DNA from: Streptomyces viridochromogenes DSM 40736
GTDB taxonomy: Bacteria > Actinomycetota > Actinomycetes > Streptomycetales > Streptomycetaceae
DNA: 64,000 nucleotides
NCBI RefSeq assembly: GCF_000158955.1
Contig: NZ_GG657757.1
Coordinates: 7,917,676 to 7,981,675 of the forward strand
Direction of reading: 5' to 3'
A model generated the notes under the pieces. It was not told the origin of the DNA and ran no database searches. It saw only the letters and a program-made list of their open reading frames with translations. The position numbers were made by a program, and so were the translations under genes. This document shows, piece after piece, positions 30,139-38,351 of this stretch (positions are counted from its first letter, which is position 1; each line of letters begins with the position of its first letter).

Positions 30139-31359
30139 ATGCCCGCTCCTGCGGTGCCCATCCCCGAGCCGACCCCATTGCAGCTCCGCCCCTTCCGGGC
30201 GGTGCGCTACGACGCGGACCGTGTCGGCGACCCGTCTGCCTTCCTCGCCCCGCCCTACGACGACCTTCACCCAGCCCAGGCCCGCGCGCTCCGACGCCAC
30301 CCACACCACGTGGCGCGACTGCTGTACGCGGACGCACCGCAGGGCGCCGCCCGCGAAATGGGGCGCTGGCTGCAACGCGGTGTACTCCGCCGGGACGAGC
30401 GGCCCGCACTGTACGTCTACCAGCAACAGCGTGGCGCCCGGATCCTCCAACGTGGCCTTATCGGCGACCTGTTGCTGCCACGCCAGGCGGGACAACTGCT
30501 GCCGCACGAAGACGTGTCGGGCCACCTGGTCCGACAGCGCGCCGCCCACATGTCAGGGCTGCGCGCCCAATTGGAGCCACTGCTGCTGGCCCACCGAGGC
30601 ACAGAGTCGACGACCGCACAGCTCGTGGATCACACCACCCGCCGAACGCCGGTCGCCGTTGCCCGCACCGGACAGATCACCCACACCTTGTGGTATTGCG
30701 ATGACCCCGCGGAACTCGCCCGTCTGGCCAATGGTCTGTCCGTAGGGCAGGCCCTCATCGCCGACGGCCACCACCGCCACGCCGCTTGCCTCCAGCTGAG
30801 CGGCGACGCGGCAGGCCCGTGGACCAGCAGCCTCGCCCTCCTGGTCGACACCGTGACGTATCCCCTGCGGCTCTCCGCGATCCATCGACTGCTGCCGGCA
30901 CTGGAACCGGAGAAAGCCGCACGCAACGCGGCCGAAGTGGCTCGAGTGCTCCCGATGCCGGGAGGGCCGCGTCCGCCCGAGCCCGGTGAACTCATACTCA
31001 CCGGCGGGGGAGAGGCCTGGAGCATCACACATCCTGACCCCCGGGCCCTGCAAGAAGCCCTGGCGGATCACCCCAGCCAGTGGGCGCACCTCCCCGCCGC
31101 CGTCAGCGACCACCTGCTGCTCCGCCATGCCTGGTCCGTGCCCGACCTGCCCGGCGCCGTGACGTACCTCCACGACATCCGGCAGGCCACGGCCGCCGTG
31201 TCCGCTCCTGGTAGCGGCAGCGCGCTCCTGTTGCCGGTGATCAGTCAGGACACGGTGTGGGAACTGGCCGGCGCCGGCGTGCTGTTGCCCCGGAAGTCCA
31301 CCTCGTTCGGTCCGAAGCCGACGGCCGGTCTGGCGATGCGCGTGCTGGGCCTGTCGTAG
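30139..31359 (+). CDS. DUF1015-family protein
   Basis: This 406-residue protein starts at ATG 30139 with GAGGAG. Its family blocks are clear: LQLRPFRAVRYD and APPYDDL near the start, IADGHHRHAA near 206-215, and PRKSTSFGPKPTAGLAMR at the end (family consensus MPRKST-x-F-x-PK). DUF1015 proteins are soluble enzymes. I recall proposals that members act on serine as kinases, but cannot verify this here. If so, O-phosphoserine could feed the cysteine-synthase-like enzyme two genes upstream, giving a coherent three-gene unit. Confidence 0.85.
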   Translation: MPAPAVPIPEPTPLQLRPFRAVRYDADRVGDPSAFLAPPYDDLHPAQARALRRHPHHVARLLYADAPQGAAREMGRWLQRGVLRRDERPALYVYQQQRGARILQRGLIGDLLLPRQAGQLLPHEDVSGHLVRQRAAHMSGLRAQLEPLLLAHRGTESTTAQLVDHTTRRTPVAVARTGQITHTLWYCDDPAELARLANGLSVGQALIADGHHRHAACLQLSGDAAGPWTSSLALLVDTVTYPLRLSAIHRLLPALEPEKAARNAAEVARVLPMPGGPRPPEPGELILTGGGEAWSITHPDPRALQEALADHPSQWAHLPAAVSDHLLLRHAWSVPDLPGAVTYLHDIRQATAAVSAPGSGSALLLPVISQDTVWELAGAGVLLPRKSTSFGPKPTAGLAMRVLGLS

Positions 31360-31386
31360 CGCCGGTTCGGTGGTCTCGACGGGGAT

Positions 31387-31728
31387 ATGCCGCTATGCGC
31401 TCGGCGGGCTGTGGTGGCCCGGCAACGGGGACGATCTGGCAACCCCGAGTTGGTACGTGCGCAGGCTCCAGCCCTGGGGCGGCTCGGGGAGGACGCGCCC
31501 TGGGTGCCACCGGGGAGCGAGCGGCTGGTGAAGGATTACCGGCACCCCAGCATCGTCAACCCGGCGCAGTACGACACCCTCCAGTCGGTGGGCGACGGTC
31601 TGCTCACGGCGCGGCAACTCCACGAACTACGCCAGGCACTCGGGGATGCCTCCGCTCTTCATACGACCCCGAGCCACGCCCACCACAACCACTGGCAAGG
31701 GGTTCGCATGTGCACCGTCCGGGGCTGA
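31387..31728 (+). CDS. Doubtful ORF, possibly a gene relic
   Basis: A 113-residue frame. Its middle (about residues 25-90, ERLVKDYRHPSIVNPAQYDT and further) has coding-like third-position GC. There is no credible ribosome site and no family match. The remaining 280 bp to the STAS gene contain nothing I can recognise. Confidence 0.25.
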   Translation: MPLCARRAVVARQRGRSGNPELVRAQAPALGRLGEDAPWVPPGSERLVKDYRHPSIVNPAQYDTLQSVGDGLLTARQLHELRQALGDASALHTTPSHAHHNHWQGVRMCTVRG

Positions 31729-32005
31729 TCGCGACAAGAGCAACCAGCCCTGGACGGTCCTCGGTGTTGGCGGCCGTCCACACCGGTGGACGAGGCGCCG
31801 TCAGCCAGCAGGCCCTTCGGACCGTCGGATATCGCGTTCGACACGGCCGGACGATACGCAGAGCGCGATCGCCACAGAGCCCTTCGCCGCGTGAGGCTCT
31901 CGTCTACGGCCGGGTCCGCTGAGCTGGCCGATTCGCTCTACCGGCGAGGTTCCAGCTCTGCGCCGGTGCTCCGTTCGCGCACGACTCGAGTCAGGCCGGT
32001 AGCGG

Positions 32006-32371
32006 TCACGTGGCCAGGGCCTGTTCGGTGGTGGGGTGGCAGGGGATGAGGGTGTCCACGCCGACCAGTTGCAGGACGCGCAGGACGGATTCCTGGGCCC
32101 CGGCGATGCGCACCCACCCGCCGGTGTCGCTCGCTTGCTGGTAAGCGGCGACGAAGACGTTGATGCCGCTGGAGTCCATGAAGGTCACACCACTGAGATC
32201 CGCCACCATTCGTAGGGGCACCGTCGTGTTCTCAGCCAGCAGGGCTTGGCTGAGCACGTCCTGAACATCGTGGTCGATCTCGCCCCGCAGCGTCACGACG
32301 CGGACGCCCGAAAGTACGCGGTGTTCGACGGAGAGCCGCATTGGCCGGTCCGCTGGTTCAATGTGGGCCAC
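32006..32371 (-). CDS. STAS-domain anti-sigma factor antagonist (RsbV/SpoIIAA-like)
   Basis: A 121-residue protein starting at GTG 32371 with GAGGAG 6 nt before. It has a single STAS domain with the phosphorylation loop ADLSGVTFMDSSGINVF near 58-74; the DSSG serines are the kinase target. In the unphosphorylated state such proteins bind an RsbW-type kinase and free a sigma factor. A matching kinase-like protein is encoded divergently 170 bp away (32544). Confidence 0.93.
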   Translation of the reverse strand: MAHIEPADRPMRLSVEHRVLSGVRVVTLRGEIDHDVQDVLSQALLAENTTVPLRMVADLSGVTFMDSSGINVFVAAYQQASDTGGWVRIAGAQESVLRVLQLVGVDTLIPCHPTTEQALAT

Positions 32372-32543
32372 GGTCTCCTCGACTGCGATTTAGGCTTGTC
32401 CCCGGTTTAGGGCACGCGCGGATGATTCTGCCCCACCCGTCCGGCCGGATGCATGCACGTGGCGGTTTTCGAACACCACTCGTCCGGCATGGATGGCGGC
32501 AGAGGGGGTACCGGCGCGCAGAACGGGGAGTGAGGGCGAGGCA

Positions 32544-33020
32544 GTGAAATCTGACGCCGAGGGTGGGGGCTTTACAACGCCGGAGGGGCATCTGGCACGC
32601 GTCGGATTCGCCCTGGGCGGAGACGAGGGCTGCATCGCCGACGCCCGCCAGCACGCCGCCGCCTTCCTCGACCAGGCCGGCGACGACTACGGCCTCCTGG
32701 TGCCGGCGCGCACGAAGGACCTCACCCAGCTCGTCGTCAGCGAACTGGTCACCAACGCCTGCAAGTACGCTCCGGGCCCCGTCCTGGTGGAGCTGGGGCT
32801 CACCGCCGAAGCCGTGGAAGTGGTCGTGTGGGACAGTGCCCCCACGGTCCCGACCGCGCGGGCAGCGGATCCCGGCAGGATCGGCGGCCACGGCCTGGAG
32901 ATCGTCAAGGCGGTGAGCGAGGGACTGTCCGTCGATCAGGAGGCGGTCGGTAAGCGCATCACAGCCCGCCTCGCCCTGCCCGGCGTTTCCAAAGACGCTC
33001 CTGTCAGGAGCCTGCCGTAA
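32544..33020 (+). CDS. RsbW/SpoIIAB-like ATP-binding anti-sigma kinase
   Basis: This 158-residue protein starts at GTG 32544 behind GCGAGG. It is a GHKL ATPase fold: N-box SELVTNACKYA with Glu67/Asn71, a G1-like VWDSAP near 94-99 and the G2-like GRIGGHGLEIV near 113-123. Such short single-domain proteins are common in Streptomyces. They phosphorylate STAS partners or bind sigma factors, and the divergent STAS gene is the natural partner. No sigma factor gene is nearby. Confidence 0.85.
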   Translation: MKSDAEGGGFTTPEGHLARVGFALGGDEGCIADARQHAAAFLDQAGDDYGLLVPARTKDLTQLVVSELVTNACKYAPGPVLVELGLTAEAVEVVVWDSAPTVPTARAADPGRIGGHGLEIVKAVSEGLSVDQEAVGKRITARLALPGVSKDAPVRSLP

Positions 33021-33124
33021 CGAGCGGAAGGCAGAGGGGCACCCCTTCGGTTTCCCCAAAGTGGATCAAGCCTGCCGATCACACCCGTCGGGGACAGAAG
33101 CCGCTCTCGATCTGCGGCACGGTC

Positions 33125-34084
33125 TCAGCCGGTTCCGAGTCCGGCGCGCAGGAACGTGGTGGCCTGGTCGATGGCGGCTCGCGTGGCTCGGGTCTCGCTG
33201 AGCGCGTTGAGCAGCATGAAGTCGTGGATGGTGCCGTCGTAGCGCACGGTCGTGACGGGGACGCCGGCTGAGCGGAGTTTGGTGGCGTAGGCTTCTCCCT
33301 CGTCGCGCAGCACATCGGCCTCGTCGACGCACAGGTAGGTGGGCGGCAGCCCGGTGAGCTGCTCGGGGGCGGCCTGATTCGGCGATGCCGTGATCTCGGC
33401 GCGCTGGGCCGGATCGGTGGTGTAGGCGTCCCAGAACCACTCCATCGCTTTGCGGGTGAGGTAGTAGCCGGTGGCGAACTGCTCGTACGACTCGGTGTCC
33501 ATCGCCGCGTCGGTGACCGGGTAGTACATCGACTGCTGCAGGAAGGTGACGTCGCCGCGTTGCTTGGCCATCAGCGCCAGCGCGGCCGCCATGTTGCCGC
33601 CCACAGATTCGCCGGCCACCGCCATGCGGTCGGCGTCCAGGCCCTTGGACGCCCCGTTTCTGGTGATCCACTGGGCGGTGGCGTAACCCTGCTCGATCGC
33701 GGTCGGATAGTGGGCTTCCGGCGAGTTCGGGTACTCCACGAACGCGAGCGCCGCGCCGGCGCCGACGGCGAGCTCGCGCACGAGCCGGTCGTGGGTTTCG
33801 GCGTTGCCCAGGATCCAGCCTCCACCGTGCATGTACACGATGACCGGCAGCATGCCGGTAGTGCCCCGCGGCCTGACGAGGCGTACCCGTACATCCCCCA
33901 CCTCGGCGGGAACCGTGATCCACTCTTCGTCGACCGGGAGCTTGCTGATCGGCGCGGCCTGCGCATCTGCGAGGACCTTCCGGGCATCGGACGGCGCCAT
34001 CTCGTACAGGAACGGCGGCTTCGAGAACCCCTCAGCGACCTCCTGAGCCGCAGGCTCGAGCACGACGGGGCTGGCAGCAGGCAT
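33125..34084 (-). CDS. Alpha/beta hydrolase, hormone-sensitive-lipase family
   Basis: This 319-residue esterase starts at ATG 34084, chosen because GAGGAG lies 7 nt upstream (the frame is open to 34264). HGGGW (86-90) forms the oxyanion hole, GESVGG puts the nucleophile at Ser160, VDEADVLRDEG near 257 carries the Asp, and GTIHDFMLL near 288 the His. The set is complete for the HSL / family IV carboxylesterases. There is no signal peptide. The SRPBCC gene upstream is separate. Confidence 0.9.
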   Translation of the reverse strand: MPAASPVVLEPAAQEVAEGFSKPPFLYEMAPSDARKVLADAQAAPISKLPVDEEWITVPAEVGDVRVRLVRPRGTTGMLPVIVYMHGGGWILGNAETHDRLVRELAVGAGAALAFVEYPNSPEAHYPTAIEQGYATAQWITRNGASKGLDADRMAVAGESVGGNMAAALALMAKQRGDVTFLQQSMYYPVTDAAMDTESYEQFATGYYLTRKAMEWFWDAYTTDPAQRAEITASPNQAAPEQLTGLPPTYLCVDEADVLRDEGEAYATKLRSAGVPVTTVRYDGTIHDFMLLNALSETRATRAAIDQATTFLRAGLGTG

Positions 34085-34291
34085 GACAGCGCTCCTCACG
34101 CGAGTCTCGGACATGGACTTGGCCAAGAGCGCTCGGCGCTGCATCGGCCGCCGGCTCGTCACGCACCCGATTTTCCCGACCAGGAAATCAATCGCGGCTC
34201 GGTGGCTGCCCGCCGTTACGGCACGTCTCCACGCTCGTGACGCTTTCCATCTAACACCCGCCAAAAGGGCCGTTCCAGTCGAGGCGACACG

Positions 34292-34750
34292 TCAGCGCGG
34301 ATAGATCGCCGCTTCAGCCGCTGCCTTGATCCGGGCGCCGAAGCCGGCGGCATCCTTGCGGGCAGCGGTGAGCGCCAGGCCGACGAGGAGTTTGCCAAGC
34401 CCGTGGCCTTCCAGGACGTTGAAGATACGGACCCGTGTCCTGTCGTCGGCCAACGGCTCCAGGTCGTAGCCGCCTTCGCGGGCCGTTACGCTGTTCTTCG
34501 ACACCTCGGCCCACCGGATCCTCACCGGGGCTTCGAGGTCGGTGATGCGGAACTCCCTGGCCGTTTTCATCCCAGCATCCTTGACCGTGCTGCGGAAGAC
34601 GGTTCCCACGGCGGTCGGAGTATCGGGGACCCGCTCGATGGTGAGCACGCGGGGGCTGAACTGTGGATCGTTGCGTCCATCGGCGAGGTAGTCGAAGACT
34701 GCTTCGACTGGTCGGTCGATTTCGACGGTCGCTTCGAACTGCCCTGACAT
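34292..34750 (-). CDS. SRPBCC-family (START-like) protein
   Basis: 152 residues from ATG 34750 (GGGGAG upstream). The start SGQFEATVEIDRPVEAVFDYL, written in two parts as SGQFEATVEIDRP and VEAVFDYLADG, is the standard SRPBCC/polyketide-cyclase-like beginning. VRIRWAEVSKNSVTAREGGY and VFNVLEGHG-type strands follow. Members form a hydrophobic cup that binds lipids or aromatics. The function here is unknown. Confidence 0.85.
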   Translation of the reverse strand: MSGQFEATVEIDRPVEAVFDYLADGRNDPQFSPRVLTIERVPDTPTAVGTVFRSTVKDAGMKTAREFRITDLEAPVRIRWAEVSKNSVTAREGGYDLEPLADDRTRVRIFNVLEGHGLGKLLVGLALTAARKDAAGFGARIKAAAEAAIYPR

Positions 34751-34894
34751 GAGCACTCCCCGATCGCATGAGCCGCGGCGTGCCCGCGGCTCTCTTCCGA
34801 AGATGCCCGCCGAACCGTGGGAGTGCGCGGTACCGCTCCGTACGCACCCGAATTGCCTACCGCGCTTCGACGGTGAGGGGCGCGTTCCCGTGCG

Positions 34895-35344
34895 TCATTC
34901 GGCGGGGCCCGGGGCGGAGGTTCGCTTGGCGATGTCCCGCCGGGAGACGGCCTCTGCCACGTCATCAAGGGCAGTACGGAGGAAGGCCCCGTACGCGTCC
35001 TGGGGAAGGTCGGGGGCATGCTCTCCGGCCGCGGGCAAATGCGCGGTGGCTGCGTCGAAAGAGCCGAGAAGGCGGTAGTCGTCAGCGAGGTTGAGGTGCA
35101 GGGACGGATAGAAGCCGGCGACGTGAAGGCCGGCGTGGTGCCGCTGGACGCGCTGCTCGGTCACGGCATCGGCAGCGTCCAAGGCGCGGATGTCCCAGGC
35201 CAGGGACTGGGCGGCGTCTTCGTAGAGGTCTGCCGGGTAGTGCGCGAGGGTACAGCGGTGCAGCGGGTCGCCGGCTCATCCTTCGGCGACGGCTTGGCTG
35301 ATGGCTTCCATGGTCGTGTCGGGGCCGGCGGGAGTAGCGGTCAT
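34895..35344 (-). pseudogene. TPR-like conserved Streptomyces protein, interrupted by an in-frame TGA
   Basis: ATG 35344 opens MTATPAGPDTTMEAISQAVA, then EG and a TGA at 35278-35276. The same frame continues AGDPLHRCTLAHYPADLYED, ALDAADAVTEQ and onwards to 34895. Intact relatives, as I know them, have about 15-25 residues between the QAVAEG-like start and the HRCTLAHYLAD block. A short deletion therefore probably created the stop. The remainder (ALDAADA...FYPSLHLNLADDYRLLGSFD) has helix-pair repeats of TPR type. A GTG or ATG restart inside might still give a partial protein. Confidence 0.65.
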
Positions 35345-35367
35345 GGTGGTGTTCCTCGTCGTCCTGC

Positions 35368-36037
35368 TCAGACTGAGTGATCGGGCTTGATGGGCATGGC
35401 CAGGGTGGTGAGGTCGCCGCGGTCGGCGGAGCGGATCGTGACGGGCTGGTCCGGTCCTCGCAGGTCGAGCATCACGTCGGGGCCGATGGCGGTGCTGACG
35501 GCCGGATAGAGAGTGGTCAGCTCGAAGGCTATCTGAAGGTCTTGGCCCGTCATGGTGGCAGTGAGCGGAACGCCGAGGTTCCCCGTCCCCGTCCCCGTCC
35601 CTGTCCCTGTCCCTGTCTCCAGGACGTTCAGGCCGTGAGGGGGCACCCGCAGCGTGATCCGCTCGCCTGGCTGTTCTTCCAGGGCTTGCAGAAGGAGATC
35701 CTTCGCGACCGTCACACGGGTCGTGGACTCGGACAGCGATGCGAGCATCAGCGGGTGGTCGGGAAACTCCTCCGACAGCAGCCGGCAGTGCCGGTCTTCC
35801 CGGCCTGCCATGCGTAGCCGGAGTCCGTGCGGCGCCGCCTCGACCCGTACCAGTGCGCTGCGGCGGATCTCCGCGACCGCGGCCCCGCAGCTCGTCCCCG
35901 TCGACCGTGGCAGCCCAGGTCGCGGTCGTCGCTTCGGCCGGAACCAGGGTCCGGGTCGCCAGGCGGTAACGGTCCGTCGCGGTCGGGGTGACCGCTTCCT
36001 GCGTCGCCTCGACGCGCAGGGCACCAAGCACGGGCAT
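35368..36037 (-). pseudogene. Sliding-clamp-like (DnaN-domain) protein relic
   Basis: Read leftward from 36037, one frame gives MPVLGALRVEATQEAVTPTA, then TDRYRLATRTLVPAE and VDGDELR. After an extra G in a four-G run (35883-35886) the next frame continues AAVAEIRRSALVRVEAAPHG, LLSEEFPDHP and on to DHSV-stop at 35368. TATDRYRL and the following strands are typical of beta-clamp domains 2-3 and of Streptomyces MerR-plus-clamp regulators. The first domain or HTH is missing, so this is a 5'-truncated, frameshifted remnant. It includes a Thr-Gly repeat. Confidence 0.7.
35581..35616. repeat. 6-bp tandem repeat encoding Thr-Gly
   Basis: Three CCCCGT units are followed by three CCCTGT units (36 bp). 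On the minus strand they read as alternating Gly-Thr codons between the VLE and NLGVPL segments of the clamp-like relic. This is an in-frame hexanucleotide microsatellite. Confidence 0.85.
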
Positions 36038-36071
36038 CCCGGTTCACGCTGATCGACCGTTCCCGAGCGCA

Positions 36072-36272
36072 GCTCCGTTCGACATCCCCCTGCTCCCGGT
36101 CGCCCTCGACCTCGGCGCCCGCACCCCCGAGGAGACGGCCGTCTCCATCACCGCCGAGATCATCGCCCACGCCAACCAGACCACCGGCCTGCCCCTCACA
36201 CAGGTCACCGGCCCGATCCACCGCGTCTCCGGTGCCGCGGGACGGTGGAGCTTCGACCGCGCTGTTGGTTAG
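36072..36272 (+). pseudogene. XdhC/CoxI-family C-terminal relic
   Basis: The frame reads FDIPLLPVALDLGARTPEET, AVSITAEIIAHANQTTGLPL and TGPIHRVSG before a TAG. This is the end of XdhC proteins (P-x-GLDLG-x-R-TPEE-x-A-x-SI-x-AEI). The whole N-terminal two-thirds is missing, and the start joins the clamp relic of the other strand. XdhC inserts the sulfo ligand into xanthine dehydrogenase cofactor; no xdh genes are present here. Confidence 0.75.
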
Positions 36273-36310
36273 GCTCGTCGGGGGAGAGCGATCTCGGGGG
36301 GCGCTGCATC

Positions 36311-37006
36311 GTGACAGGTGAACGCGTGACCGGGGTGCTGCCCCCGTCGCTGCGGACGTGGCTCGGGCTGGTCGCGGCGCTCGCCGCGCTGGTGGTCGTG
36401 GTGCTCGGTGTCGCGTACGCGGGCGCAGGCGAGCCCGGCACGGTGGACGCCTGGATCCAGCCGACGGTGGAGGGTGTGCGGTCGCCGTGGCGGGATGTCG
36501 CTCTGGCCACGGACTTCCTGGGGGAGCCCGTGGGGGCGGCGATGCTGGTCGTGGTCACCGTGTCGGGGTGCCTGCTGCTGCGGCGTCCTCGCGCGGCGGT
36601 GCTCGTCGTTGCCGGCGTCGCCACGGCCGTGGGGGCGACGACGCTGCTCAAACCCGTGGTGGGACGCACCATCCACGGCGACGGCAACCTGTCCTATCCG
36701 AGCGGGCACACCGCCTTCCTCACCGCGCTCGCCCTCGTGGTGGCGCTGCTCACGACCGGCCGGCCCGGCCTCGGCAGGACGGTCGGCATGTCGCTCGTGC
36801 TGGCAGCGGCGCTGGTCGCCGGCTGCGCCATGGGCTGGGCGCAGGTCGCCTTGGGCGCTCACTACCCGACCGACGTCCTCGGCGGCTGGTGCACCGCGCT
36901 GGCGGTGGTACCGGCGACCGCGTGGCTGGTCGACCGGACGGCTGACCGGTTGGCTGACCGGTTGGCGGACAGGACGGCCGACGCCCCTCGGCGGGAGCGC
37001 CGCTGA
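36311..37006 (+). CDS. PAP2-family membrane phosphatase
   Basis: This 231-residue protein from GTG 36311 has six hydrophobic helices. The phosphatase motifs are KPVVGRTIHGDG near 115-126, SYPSGHTAF near 129-137 (catalytic His) and GAHYPTDVLGGW near 181-192 (second His and Asp). The C-terminal tail repeats RLADRLADRTAD, about 4-residue-period duplications. Such enzymes recycle undecaprenyl pyrophosphate or dephosphorylate lipid phosphates. Its convergent position at the end of the exopolysaccharide operon is suggestive, but it is transcribed separately. Confidence 0.88.
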   Translation: MTGERVTGVLPPSLRTWLGLVAALAALVVVVLGVAYAGAGEPGTVDAWIQPTVEGVRSPWRDVALATDFLGEPVGAAMLVVVTVSGCLLLRRPRAAVLVVAGVATAVGATTLLKPVVGRTIHGDGNLSYPSGHTAFLTALALVVALLTTGRPGLGRTVGMSLVLAAALVAGCAMGWAQVALGAHYPTDVLGGWCTALAVVPATAWLVDRTADRLADRLADRTADAPRRERR

Positions 37007-37018
37007 CGTCACGTCACG

Positions 37019-38350
37019 TCATGCCAACCGGCGGAACACGGGCTTCACCGGTCGTCCGCCCAGCCAGGGGGTGGGGTCGGTGGCGTCCAGTGCCTTGCGG
37101 TACACCGCACACGCCTGGGCCACCACATCGACGGTGTGATCGATGTCGGCGTCGCTGAGCGCGCTGCTCACCACGAACGACGGGGCCAGCACCCCGCCCG
37201 CGAGGAGCCGGCGCAGGAAGAGCGTGCGGTACTCCTGCGACGGTCGGAGGTTCTCGTCGAGGGTGGCGAAGACCAGGTTGCTGGCCCGGCCCCGGACGAC
37301 GAGGTGGTCGCCGACGCCCATGGCGGCCGCGGCGTCACGGACACCGGCCGCCAACCGCTCTCCGAGGGCGTGCAGTTGAGCGGTGACGCCCTCTTCGACG
37401 TAGGTGGTCTGCACGGCCATCGCGGCTGCCAGGGAGTGCGTCTCCGCACCGTGCGTGGTGGACAGCAGGAACACCCGGTCGCCGGAGTGACGCAGCCCGC
37501 CCCGCTCCATCAGCTCGCGGCGCCCGGCCAGCGCCGAGACGGCGAACCCGTTGCCCAGCGCCTTGCCGAACGTGGAGAGGTCGGGGACGACGCCGTACAG
37601 GCCCTGGGCGCCCGCCTCGGACCAGCGGAAGCCGGTGATCATCTCGTCGAAGATCAGGACGCAGCCGTGCCGGTCGGCCAGTTCGCGCAGGCCGGCGAGG
37701 TAGCCGGGCGGCGGTTCGGTGTGGGTGGCGGGTTCGAGGATCAGGCAGGCGATCTCGTCCTCGTACCGGGTGAGCAGTTCCTCCGTGGCGGCCAGGTCCC
37801 CGTAGGGGAACGCCACCGTCAGGTCGGTGGTCGCCGTCGGAATACCCGCCGACATCGGCGTGGTGCCGATGAACCAGTCGTCCACGGAGAAGAACGGATG
37901 GTCGGCGCAGAGGGCCACCCGCGGGCGCCCGGTGGCGGCGCGGGCGAGGCGCACCGCGGCGGTGGTGGCGTCGGAGCCGTTCTTCGCGAACTTCACCATC
38001 TCGGCGGTCGGCACCGTGGCCAGGAAGCGTTCCGCGGCCTCGACCTCCACGATGGACGGCCGGACGAAGTTGCTGCCGCGGTCGAGTTCGCGTCGCACCG
38101 CTTCGGTCACCCGGGGGTGGGCATGGCCGAGGCCGACCGATCGCAGGCCGGATCCGTACTCGATGTAGCGGTTGCCGTCGACGTCCCAGACATGGGCGCC
38201 CTGGCCGTGGCTGATGACCGGGGCCAGGTGCTCGGGGTACTGGTCGTCGCCCTTGGCGTAGGTGTGCGCGCCCCCGGGGACCAGGGCGTGCAGCCGCTCG
38301 TTCGCCGCCCGCGACCGGGGGAGGAGGAACTCTTCGGTGTCCACGCTCAC
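37019..38350 (-). CDS. Class III aminotransferase, glutamate-1-semialdehyde aminomutase-like
   Basis: A 443-residue fold-type I PLP enzyme. The start RSRAANERLHALVPGGAHTYAKG and the block WDVDGNRYIEYGSGLRSVGLGH are typical of GSA-aminomutase-like proteins. The FDEMITGFRW motif carries the cofactor Asp, and the Schiff-base Lys is near 262 in TFGKALGNG. It is not HemL: the genomic setting is a polysaccharide locus, where homologues are thought to aminate or rearrange keto-sugars or build amino side chains. It is the last gene of the long operon, starting 1 bp after the epimerase stop. Confidence 0.85.
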   Translation of the reverse strand: MSVDTEEFLLPRSRAANERLHALVPGGAHTYAKGDDQYPEHLAPVISHGQGAHVWDVDGNRYIEYGSGLRSVGLGHAHPRVTEAVRRELDRGSNFVRPSIVEVEAAERFLATVPTAEMVKFAKNGSDATTAAVRLARAATGRPRVALCADHPFFSVDDWFIGTTPMSAGIPTATTDLTVAFPYGDLAATEELLTRYEDEIACLILEPATHTEPPPGYLAGLRELADRHGCVLIFDEMITGFRWSEAGAQGLYGVVPDLSTFGKALGNGFAVSALAGRRELMERGGLRHSGDRVFLLSTTHGAETHSLAAAMAVQTTYVEEGVTAQLHALGERLAAGVRDAAAAMGVGDHLVVRGRASNLVFATLDENLRPSQEYRTLFLRRLLAGGVLAPSFVVSSALSDADIDHTVDVVAQACAVYRKALDATDPTPWLGGRPVKPVFRRLA

Positions 38351-38351
38351 T

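Noticed and set aside
35276..35278. Selenocysteine reading of the in-frame TGA in the TPR-like gene
   Set aside because: No SECIS-like hairpin is evident behind the codon, the position is not a redox motif, and a short missing segment relative to the family explains the stop better.
35581..35616. Possible CRISPR-like or regulatory array from the CCCCGT/CCCTGT repeats
   Set aside because: The units are 6 bp without spacers: a microsatellite inside a coding relic. No CRISPR array or cas gene is seen anywhere in the window.
37019..38350. hemL (heme biosynthesis glutamate-1-semialdehyde aminomutase)
   Set aside because: The gene is the last member of an exopolysaccharide operon and not near hem genes, and its sequence around the substrate site departs from what I know of HemL. 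A sugar- or side-chain-acting homologue is more likely.
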